Below are positions 1 through 7,676 of a stretch of 10,476 nucleotides of DNA, in pieces (position 1 is the stretch's first letter; each line of letters opens with the position of its first letter). The stretch is from contig JANDJZ010001066.1 of the NCBI GenBank assembly GCA_027943245.1, forward strand, positions 1 to 10,476. The letters are read 5' to 3'. The DNA comes from Acanthamoeba sp. SK_2022b. Its lineage: Eukaryota > Discosea > Longamoebia > Acanthamoebidae. A model generated the notes under the pieces. It had not been told where the DNA came from. It did no database searches and was given only the letters and a program-made list of their open reading frames with translations. Both the position numbers and the translations under genes were made by a program.

Positions 1-621
1 CCACAAGAATTACCACCGCCACCACGGCCAGCGAGAGTCGCGCCACAAAATTGGACTCTCGCCGTCCCGTATTGTGTTGTGTTTTTTATTATTATTATTA
101 TTTATTTGTCAGCGCCTAACGCACACACTCGCACACGCCTGCGCAGTTGGCGCCACTAACCCTTACCTCTGCTTTCTCACCGTACGTGCTGCGTGTCCTT
201 GTTTTCTACCCTCTTCCTCTTCCTCCCGTGGTGGCCGTGTGCTGCGTGAAGTGCTAACAGCTGACCCAACTGACGAGACACTGACCCCCTTCTGACAATT
301 TCATTTCAAGCGGACCCACGCCAGGGCCACCCTGGCGCCAGCCCTCCCTCTTCCCGCTACCTCGCAGTACCCCCACAACCCTCATCCTCTGATTTTCGTT
401 CTAATAAATGAGGCTGAAAACAGGAATATATTTATAAGATTCAGAAATATGATTTTATATATTTGTATGTATTATCATGTGTTGGTACCCTTCCCTGTAC
501 ACAAACTGCTGACGTCGGCAAGCCCTCCCAACGCTGTGTCTTGGCGATGGCGTAGCACATCTCTCTCTCTCTCTCTTTCTTGTCGGGCTTCAGAGAGCGA
601 GCTCGGGTGGTCGAGGTTGGC
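1..621. other. Intergenic stretch, no supported gene
   Basis: No frame on either strand gives a recognisable protein or sustained G/C third-position bias. It contains a TTA-rich run near 82-107, an AATAAA on the plus strand at 403-408 that could serve a plus-strand gene ending before the window, an AT-rich patch at 425-480, a (CT)8 run at 561-576, and the start of the 3' flank of the minus-strand GFAT gene, whose stop codon is at 622-624. Short open frames at 74-295 and 449-697 have repeat-driven, unremarkable translations. I cannot tell whether bases 1-60 hold the tail of a neighbouring gene. Confidence 0.5.
31..62. repeat. Short inverted repeat, 9-bp perfect stem
   Basis: GCGAGAGTC at 31-39 is the exact reverse complement of GACTCTCGC at 54-62, leaving a 14-base loop. 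It sits just upstream of a TTA-rich run. Its role is unknown and it could be chance. Confidence 0.5.
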
Positions 622-3342
622 TCAGTCGACGGTGACGGCCTTGGCCAAGTTCCTGGGCCTGTCGGGGTTCTCCTTCCGCATCACCGACAGCTCGTAGGCC
701 AACAGCTACACAACACAACATACAACATCATCGATCGGCGTTAGATGGCTGTGACGTGTGGACGAGGTTGCCCATCGCGGACGGTCAGACGTCAAGTACC
801 TGGAAGGGCAGAACCGAGAGGAGGTTGGTCATGGGGCCGTTGCTGGGGATCCTGACGATGTCAAAGTCGACGCCCTTGCTCACTTCGAGCTCGTGCTCGA
901 ACAGCTGCACGTTGTTGGTGATGACGATGGTGTAGGCGCCTCTGGCGCGCACTTCTTCGGCGACCGTCTTCATCTTGGCGGCGTGCTTGTCGTTCAACAC
1001 GATCAGGATGATGGGCGTGCCTGCGCAAACAGCGAAGCCAGGGGAGAGAACGCGTGAGTCAAGGCGTGCCTTGGTTGAGAATAGGTCAACTTGAGGACAC
1101 CCGCCGCATACCCTTTTCGATGAGGGCGTAGGGCCCGTGCTTGAGGGCTCCGCCGGGGTAGCCCTCGGCATGGATGTAGCTGATCTCCTTGATCTTGAGC
1201 GAGCCCTCGAGGGCGACGGGCAGCGCGGCGCCCTTGCCGAGGATGAACATGTGGTCGACGATCTTGCCGCCCGGGCCCATGGTGAAGAGCTTGGCGGCGA
1301 TTTTCTTGACCGTGTCGCGCATGCTCTGCAGGGTCATGCCCACGTTGGTGGGCAGACGGTGAAGCGCCTCGATCATCACTGCACACGCGACGCCAGTGAT
1401 CGACAATGAGCTTCTGAGTCTTTGCTATTGGCAAGAAGACGAGGAAAGTGATTGCGATACCCTTCCTCTTCTGCTTGTCTTGCGGAGCGTTGACCTGCGA
1501 GAACCAAATGGCGACGAGAGCGAGTACGGTGACCTGGCAAGTGAAGGCCTTGGTGGAGGCCACGGCGTGCTCTCTGCCGGCGTTGAGGTAGACACCACAG
1601 GTCGAGTGGCGCGCGATTTGCGAGCCCACCTGCGATGATGAAGATGGCTGTGTGAGCGGCCCAGCGAAGCAGCAGCGATTGGTCATGAGTAACATCAACA
1701 GTACCGCGTTGACGACGGAGAAGCAGGGGATATCCCTCTGCTGGGCAAGGGTCATGGCCGTGTAGACGTCCTTGGTCTCACCGCTCTGCGAGATGACCAG
1801 CAGGCCGCCCTTGTGGGTGGGCATGTCCTCCTCCGTGAGCTCGGCGGCGTCCAGAACTGCAGTCGACGACGAAGAAGGCGACGATCACGATCAGCACCAC
1901 TGTTTAGTAGTACGTTGAGCGCTAGCGGGTGTACCCTGGACGGTCTTGAAGGCGTTGAGGTGCCTCATGTACTGGGCACCAGCAATGCCGGCGTAGTAGG
2001 AAGTGCCGCAGGCGGCGATCACCAAGTTCTCCACGCCGCTCAGGAGGGCCCTGTTGGCTGTGGGCAGGCTCGTGAGTACTCGACGTCACAACGTGTTGCG
2101 CGCACACGTTGACGCGATTGCCAGATAAGTGAACCAACCATCAAGACCGCCAAGCATGGTGCTGGACTCGTCCAGAATGCGGCCTCCGTAGTTGAGCGCT
2201 CTGCTGATGGCGGCGGGCTGCTCCATGATTTCTGGTCGAATCGAGCACGAGCATGAGATGAGGGACCGCTACAGCGACTCTCTAGAGAGCTCGATTGGTG
2301 TGGCGGTGCATACCTTTGATGGTCCAGTGGGGCCAGGGAGCGGGCGAGAGCTGGATGTGTTCCTGCGGCGCGTGCTCGATCCTCGAGCGATCGAGCGAGT
2401 GGCCCTTGGCGGTAAGCACGGCCACCTCCTTGTCCTCGAGATCGATGAACTCCTTGGTGTAGCGCGAGAAGGCGGCCGACTCCGACGCGATGAACATCTT
2501 GCCCTCGCCGATGCCAACAAGCAGCGGCGAACCGTTCTTCACGGCCACGATCTGGTCGGGGTGTTCCTTGTCCTGTTTGATGTTGCAACAAGCCACCGCG
2601 TTAACGTTGGATTCGTGAAGGGGCATGGATGGAGAGAGAACGGTACCAGGATGGCAAGACCCCAGGTGCCCTCGAGGCGATCCTGGGTCTTCTTCACGGC
2701 CTCCAGCAAGGACATGCCCTGGTTCACATACACGCCGAGCTAGAAGAAAGCGAGAGAGCACAGACAGTGAATAAGAGTCGCGGCTTGGCCCATGCGTAGC
2801 GTAGAATGGCGAGCTGGGCGTACCAGCTGAGCGATGACTTCGGTGTCGGTCTCCGACCTGAAGTGAATGCCGTGCTGCGACTGGAGCTCCTTCTTGAGCT
2901 CGTTGGAGTTCTCGATAACGCCGTTGTGCACCACCGCGATACGACCCGACTGGTCGAGGTGGGGGTGCGCATTCTCGTCCGTACGGGCGCCATGCGTGGC
3001 CCAACGGGTGTGTGCGATGCCGGCCACGTGGGCATCGTGCTTGCCCAGGTGCTGCTCGAGCAGGGTGATGGCGTTGTTCGTCTTGCCAACGCTGGCGTAC
3101 TTGGACATGGCCAGCTCATGCGTAGTGGGGTTAATCGTAGCAATGCCTGCCGAATCGTAGCCGCGCGATTCGAGCACCTTGAGGCCCTCGATGAGTACGG
3201 GCGCAGCGGGCTCACTGCCAACGAAGGCGATGATTCCGCAGACATCGTTGTTGTCAAGAAGAGCGTTGAATGTGGAAGGGCTGTCCTTCAGATGCCTCTC
3301 GAGGACGCCTAGCCTCCTCGCGACGGCTGCGCTGGTTGACAT
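622..3342 (-). CDS. GFPT/glmS: Glutamine--fructose-6-phosphate aminotransferase (isomerizing), ten exons
   Basis: This enzyme makes glucosamine-6-phosphate from fructose-6-phosphate and glutamine, the entry step to UDP-GlcNAc. Minus-strand exons: 2824-3342, 2647-2739, 2314-2572, 2139-2231, 1935-2057, 1705-1856, 1461-1629, 1112-1378, 800-1020, 622-705; total 1980 bases, 659 residues, all junctions in frame with introns of 74-94 bases. The class II glutaminase domain shows [32 protein letters not shown] and SETDTEV. The two SIS domains show CGTS (338-341), SQSGET (385-390) and VASTKAF. Residues equivalent to E. coli GlmS E481, K485, E488, H504 and K603 are present as E527, K531, E534, H550 and K654. 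The C-terminus carries [10 protein letters not shown]. The catalytic Cys is residue 35, not 2: a 34-residue extension precedes it. The long linker of animal and fungal GFATs is absent, so the mature size (~625) is bacterial-like. The KHGP motif is preceded by GGAL rather than GEL. Start chosen as the only in-frame ATG upstream of CGII. Confidence 0.96.
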
Positions 3343-3836
3343 TGTTAATGTGGCCTGGAGGTGCGCGTGGTGTGAAGATTAGCAGGGCTTTTAGCCCAGT
3401 GGAGGGAAGAGGAGAAAAGCGGGAGATGGGCTTCAACTCGCTGATCAGCCTCAGAGAGAAATCCAGAGATGAAACAGGCGAAGGTGGCCCCTCTACATAC
3501 CTGGTTGTTTGTTGCTGTGGATGTGGTCAATCTGATACTCTCAGATGTGTTTGCGGGCGTTGCGCGTCAGAGAGGAACTTGTGTGTGTGCAAGCTTGACG
3601 CGCTGACGTGGTCGGTTAGGAGTGCCCGGCTGTTGCTCTACAACAGCTCTCTACTCAAAAGGGATTTTTGGATGGTTTCTCCCGCGTGCTCTTCGCCGGT
3701 AACTCGACGGACGCAACAGCGCCTGGAGCATGTAGCCAGAAAAGGTCGACAGGCCCCCAACAACACGCCCCGTGCCGCCCAGAGAACATGCTCTACGTGA
3801 CGTGGCCTCGTGGCCGCCCAGCCGACGTGGGCTCTC

Positions 3837-3852
3837 GCCTTTAGCTAAAGGC
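3837..3852. repeat. 16-bp perfect palindrome
   Basis: GCCTTTAGCTAAAGGC reads the same on both strands. It lies about 500 bases upstream of the GFAT start and about 250 bases past the stop of the next gene. A palindromic factor site is possible; nothing else supports it. Confidence 0.5.
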
Positions 3853-4047
3853 CTCTGTACAGGCAGACACGCAGTGGGGACCACGGAGGCCTCCTTGCGC
3901 AAGCATGGTGCTCGGTCATCGACAGTGCGGCGACATCGTTTACATGATACATCTCTTTGCTCGAAGCCAACTTCGACAACGTTTTGAAATCATCTTCTCT
4001 TCTTCTCTCCCGACAACGGAGCACACGCAACCCACCCAGCATGCCTT

Positions 4048-4073
4048 GTCGTCGTCGTCGTCGTCGTCGTCGT
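4048..4073. repeat. (GTC)n trinucleotide repeat, about 8.7 units
   Basis: An uninterrupted GTC/GAC run lies about 30-55 bases beyond the stop codon of the iron-sulfur gene, in its likely 3' untranslated region. It creates homopolymer Ser or Arg runs in spurious open frames on both strands. Confidence 0.85.
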
Positions 4074-4101
4074 ACGACCGAGGACCGGAACGGGCGCTGG
4101 C

Positions 4102-5770
4102 TTAGTTGGCCTTCTCGAAGAGGGTCTGCGCAAAGGCGGAGGGCGCCTCGGTGACGCACTTGCCGCAGTGGATGCAGCTGGGGTGGTCGCTCACGTAGTC
4201 CTCCTTCTCGAGCTGCACGCCCATGGGGCACACGTCGGCGAGCACCTTGTTGGCCTCCAGGGTCGAAGTCTTGGACGAACGGGCAATGCGCAGCACCTGT
4301 ACGGCAACCGCACACGGGTGAGCTGCTGCTGCTGCTGCGCAAGGCCTTCAAGACCTGTGCCTGCGCATGTGTGCGGGCGCGGGTGGTGACGAACCTTGTA
4401 GCTGCTGAGGGGCTCAAGGAGAGTGCCCATGGGGCACAGGTAGCGGCAGAAGAAGCGGGGGATATAGACAGAGGGCACGAGCACGGCCACGAAGAGGGCG
4501 AGCTTGATCCAGGCGATCAGGCCTGTAAAAATAGCAAAATATTAAAATAAGAATAAAATAAATAAAATAAAACGCGCGAGCGGGAGAGGAGGCGTCGGGG
4601 CAGCGTAGAGAGGGATAGGAGAGAGGGCGAGGAAGGGGGGCCTGGAGCGGTACCGGCGGAGAGGATCACGTTCGTGTTCCAGAGGGCCAACCAGGGCAGG
4701 TAGGCGAAGAGGGTACCGGCGGGCGAGATGACGGAGAAGGGAGAGTCCGAGAAGACCTGCAACGTTGTACACAACGACTCAGCGATTAGGCACTCGCTCC
4801 TTTCCTCTCTCTCTCTCTCTCTCTGTGTGTGTTGTTGTTGTTGTTGACGTACGCCCATGGGATCCTCGTGGCCCAAGGCGGAGGCGCGGCGCCAGGCGAC
4901 AAGGATGACGGAGATGAGCGAGAAACCGAGAACGGCCCACTTGAGGTCCTTCAGCTGGTTCGTGGTGGAGGCGGGCAGCTTCTCCTTCTTGAAGGGAAGG
5001 TAGCTCAGGACGTCCTGTGTGGGCACAGACCCGCGCGTAAGTGATAAATCATATAACATTTGAAATGAATGTAGCGATTCCTGAGAAGGAGGATCTCGAG
5101 CAGATGGAATAGCAATTGAGACGAGGGCAAACCTGGACAAGACCGAAGGGGCAGGCCCAGCCGCAGAAGAGGCGACCGACGGTGACGGCGGTGAGGTAGA
5201 TGACGCCGAGCACGAGCAGGGGGAAGACGCCGCGAGCAATGGTGTACTCGAGCGACTCGTAGGCGCCGTGGACGGTGGACCAGGGCGACTGGGTGACGTG
5301 CAAGTAGGGCACGATCAGGCCTGCCGTACAAGGGGGAAAGGGCGATTGAGATTGATGCGGCGTGTAGAGTGCCAATACGGCAATAAAATGAGGAAAATCG
5401 ACAGATGAAGGTCATTGGCAGTGTCCTGCAAATTTACAGTAATCTCCAATGGGGGGGATCTGCTTCGGAGCAGTGAACGGGGGCGGGTACCAGTGGAAGC
5501 GAGGCCGAGGATCTTGCCATTGGCAAAGACAGTGGCAAGCAGCTGCGTGAGGTGACGCAGATACTGCAGTGTGCCGATGTCCTTGAGGTTGAACGACCTT
5601 TCGAACCGAGCGGACGACTGCAATGGGGCGAGTGCCAATTAAGTGAGGACATGTACACCAAAATAAATGAGGCTTAAATGAAAAATACTACTGCGCCGCT
5701 TGCGTGTCAGCGTAGCGTCTCAGCGCTGCGAACGCGCTTGATGAAGCGGAATCAGGGCCTTGCGTACCAT
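4102..5770 (-). CDS. NapH/NosR-like membrane [4Fe-4S] protein (polyferredoxin-like), seven exons
   Basis: A multi-pass membrane iron-sulfur protein of the family that in prokaryotes passes electrons across or along the membrane (NapH, NosR C-terminus, YccM). Minus-strand exons: 5768-5770 (ATG only), 5491-5617, 5133-5320, 4853-5014, 4654-4756, 4395-4522, 4102-4296; total 906 bases, 301 residues, every junction in frame. About five hydrophobic segments surround residues 20-50, 75-95, 115-140, 165-190 and 196-216. Family motifs: CGWACPFGLVQ with C96/C100, and CRYLCPMG with C220/C224. The C-terminal ferredoxin-like tail has C260 (VCPMG) and CIHCGKC (C278, C281, C284) but not a full 2[4Fe-4S] set. 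The N-terminus (SSARFERSF after Met) is basic enough to allow, not prove, an organelle signal. The one-codon first exon is the least certain part: the coding frame before 5617 has no other ATG and the donor GTACGC matches its neighbours. The electron partner and compartment are unknown. Confidence 0.85.
4322..4337. repeat. (GCT)5 repeat inside an intron of the iron-sulfur gene
   Basis: Five GCT units lie within intron 4297-4394. On the transcribed strand they read as CAG-type repeats upstream of the acceptor GTACAG. Confidence 0.8.
4805..4846. repeat. Compound microsatellite (CT)10(GT)4(GTT)5
   Basis: Three simple repeats follow one another at 4805-4824, 4825-4832 and 4831-4846. They lie in intron 4757-4852 of the iron-sulfur gene. 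On the minus strand the repeat starts within the donor region (GTACGT then CAACAACAA), so length variation here would change the first part of the intron. Confidence 0.85.
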
Positions 5771-6497
5771 CTTTGGGTGAAGTAAATCGATTAGGATCAC
5801 CGGCTGTGAGACCACCACAACACGGAACTCTTCGCTTGACCCGGGTTGACCACACGTCGTTCTCCAGTCATTGGCCGACTACGAAATTCGACGGATTCTG
5901 TTTTCGTTTCTTTTTGATTTTATTTAATAGAAAGGAAAGAGTTCTTTACCCAGCATCAGGTGCCCTCTTCTTCTCCCTATCACCTGGTACCCAACACGTA
6001 TTCTCTTGCAATCCACTCACACACTCATGTCCTGTGTTACGTATTGTTTGGTGGTTGCAATTAAGGTGGTCTTACTGTTGCAAATTCAGCACCAATGCCA
6101 AGCTGCACAGCAAGTCTGTGCATGAGATTGTTGTCTTGGCTACTATTCATCCCATGAGGTGCCAAAATGCTTTCACCTGCCCCTTTTTTGCAAGCCCTTC
6201 AACCCAACTCCTTCCTTACATGTATAGTGTGTTTATATGGTGGAAGAGGCTCATGATCATTGAATTATCAGTAAAAAAAAGCATCACCTCACCAGTGCAG
6301 TGGATACAGGCTTGACAGCGAAGGAGCAGCAAGGCAGCTGTAACAGCACGCCAAATCGAGGAGTTTGATCGAGCCACCAATGTCGAGTTCTTTGAAAATG
6401 CTGGCGGGCGTTTGCTGTGGCCCACCTGCCTCGAAGGAACAGATCCTTCGTGGCTACGGTCGCCGTGGCCTCGCGGCCTCACGCCCTTCACACGAGT
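5771..6497. other. AT-rich intergenic stretch, no convincing gene
   Basis: It holds the upstream region of the iron-sulfur gene (minus strand; TATTAAATAAAATC near 5917-5930 could be a promoter element) and the 3' flank of ARL2. A plus-strand open frame at 5773-6315 (180 codons) has no coding bias and no motif. A second plus-strand frame, about 6316-6501, reads IEEFDRATNVEFFENAGGRL and on to a TAG at 6499-6501; it has moderate GC3 and could be a last exon, but I recognise no family and find no upstream exons. Confidence 0.45.
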
Positions 6498-7372
6498 CTA
6501 GTCGAGCATGTATATTCGTGAGGCAATGTCACCCACGAGCCAGTCCACCCCTTCGACAAGCCCTTCTCCAGTCACCGCCGAGCAGCCCTGAATGTGCCAG
6601 TGTCTGTGTGTGCACCCGAGAGTTACGCCAATGGATTGCCTATCAGCATGTCTGATAGGCCAGCCACAGCAAAGAAAGAGAGGAAGACGGTGCCGTTGGT
6701 TGATATCGTGCAGCCCCAGCATGTGAGCGATGTCATCGTGCGAGAGCGCCCCCTTGATGTCCTGCTTGTTGGCGTACACCAGCAGCGAGGCTCCCGACAG
6801 TTTCTACGCCGCACACCACACGACGCGCACCACATGCTGGTCAGAGAAAGAGCGCAGAAGGGAAAGCTGTTGCCGCCGCTGCAGTCGGCTTCGCACCTCT
6901 TCGAGCAGGAGCTGGGCCAGCTCAGCGCGGCAGTCCTCCAGCCGTCGCTTGTCGGCTGCGTCCACCACCCACACGATTCCGTCGGTCTGTTCAAAGTAGT
7001 TGCGCCAGTAGGAGCGCAGGGACCACACGCTCAGCTGATAGCTTCATCGCCGCAGACGCAAGCGGAGTGAGACTACAAGCTGGCGCAGGCAAGACGACCT
7101 GCGTGAAGAATGAGAAGGGCGCACTCTTTGAATTCGAGGGTCTTGATGCTGAAGCCCAGTGTGGGACTGATTTCGTTGATGTCCTCCCCGTTGAACTTCT
7201 TCACGCAGGTAGTCTTGCCTGCGTTGTCCAGGCCCCTTGCATTTATACATAAATAAATAAAATAAAATAAAATAAAATACGATTATCGTAGTAAGGTGTT
7301 ATCGTACAGGATGAGGATACGCATTTCCTTCTCTTTGAGTTTGAGCTTCTTGAGAATTGTGAGAAGCACCAT
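6498..7372 (-). CDS. ARL2: ARL2-type small GTPase, apparently disrupted at switch II
   Basis: ARL2 is an Arf-family GTPase that works with tubulin-folding cofactor D and the ELMOD/BART effectors. Minus-strand exons: 7308-7372, 7235 to about 7124, about 7028-6897, 6694-6803, 6498-6603. Exon 1 gives [17 protein letters not shown], the ARL2 N-terminus; residue 2 is Val, so N-myristoylation is impossible. Exon 2 has the P-loop GLDNAGKTT and switch [16 protein letters not shown]. Exon 3 has [15 protein letters not shown] and [10 protein letters not shown]. Exon 4 has ANKQD; exon 5 has GCSAVTGEG and the ARL2-typical ending [10 protein letters not shown]. Between exons 2 and 3 the expected LNIWDVGGQK is absent: after GAG at 7124 the frame runs into an inverted copy of the P-loop and stops at 7073-7075. 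Only G3 is missing of the five G motifs. The last intron (6604-6693) has a GC donor. Alternatives are a pseudogene, a rearranged allele or an assembly chimera. Confidence 0.85.
6638..6660. repeat. Perfect 9-bp hairpin in the last ARL2 intron
   Basis: GCCTATCAG at 6638-6646 pairs exactly with CTGATAGGC at 6652-6660 across a 5-base loop. It sits near the middle of the 90-base intron 6604-6693, the one with the GC donor. Confidence 0.75.
7084..7223. repeat. Inverted repeat: flipped copy of the ARL2 P-loop coding sequence
   Basis: Plus-strand bases 7084-7110 match the minus strand of 7197-7223 at 26 of 27 positions; the arms are 86 bases apart. The right arm is the genuine P-loop coding sequence (AGKTTCVKK). 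The left arm lies exactly where the DVGGQ-coding segment should be. The one mismatch is ACG versus ACT, both Thr. Confidence 0.95.
7251..7279. repeat. (AATAA/AAATA)n low-complexity run in ARL2 intron 1
   Basis: Tandem AAATA-type units fill much of intron 7236-7307; the transcribed strand is therefore a T-rich tract ahead of the acceptor AAG at 7236. The intron at 4523-4653 of the iron-sulfur gene has the same kind of tract. Confidence 0.8.
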
Positions 7373-7676
7373 TGCGAACGACAGATCTTTTGAGCTTTCT
7401 CCTTCTTTAATGCCGAGAGCTGCTTTCGCGCCAAAAACAAAAACGCAGCCTTTGTGATGCGTGCGGCCCTTTCCCTTCTCTCCTGCCCCACATCGTTATC
7501 TTGCTTCTTTGGAACACGTTTACTTGTTTTCAAGGGCACTAGACCGTTGTCTCGTCCTTGGGCTCCTCTCGGCAACGCCTTTGCCGGTTCCTCTGGTCGG
7601 CGTTTTCGGTTACATGAGCGTCTAGGTATCTCCTTCTCGTGGCAGGTGTAGGTTTCTACTTCTCCCAGTGGTCTGG
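7373..7676. other. ARL2 upstream region
   Basis: Between the ARL2 ATG and the stop of the upstream minus-strand gene. A minus-strand open frame crosses it (7243-7746) and encodes a basic peptide with AARITKAAFLFLARKQL, but it overlaps ARL2 exon 1 and the upstream gene in other frames and has little codon bias. I treat it as leader and promoter sequence. No clear TATA element is visible. Confidence 0.45.

Larger units (their letters stand above)
3343..4101. other. Spacer between the GFAT start and the 3' end of the iron-sulfur gene
   Basis: This should hold the GFAT promoter and 5' leader (minus strand) and the 3' untranslated region of the upstream minus-strand gene. About 45-57 bases before the GFAT ATG the minus strand reads GGGCTAAAAGCCC (3386-3398), a small hairpin whose centre is faintly TATA-like; this is weak evidence. 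It also holds a 16-bp palindrome (3837-3852) and a GTC repeat (4048-4073). Open frames here, such as plus 3270-3800, lack coding bias and recognisable motifs. The minus frame at about 3845-4030 gives a non-repetitive peptide but no family I recognise and no clear exon boundaries. Confidence 0.5.

Noticed and set aside
2192..2743. 183-codon plus-strand open frame (and others at 758-1057, 2806-3312)
   Set aside because: Antisense shadows of GFAT exons, whose splices and motifs are unambiguous.
4829..5044. Plus-strand frame beginning with a Leu run
   Set aside because: Made by the GTT microsatellite and the antisense of an iron-sulfur-gene exon.
403..5674. Shared 13-mer AATAAATGAGGCT at 403-415 and 5662-5674
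   Set aside because: Two 13-base matches in 10 kb are close to chance expectation and there is no extended homology.
5773..6315. 180-codon plus-strand open frame
   Set aside because: No coding bias, no motif, AT-rich composition and no link to flanking exons; it overlaps the promoter side of the iron-sulfur gene.
7067..7252. Plus-strand frame reading [12 protein letters not shown]-loop-like
   Set aside because: It is the inverted copy of the ARL2 P-loop followed by antisense ARL2; not an independent NTPase gene.
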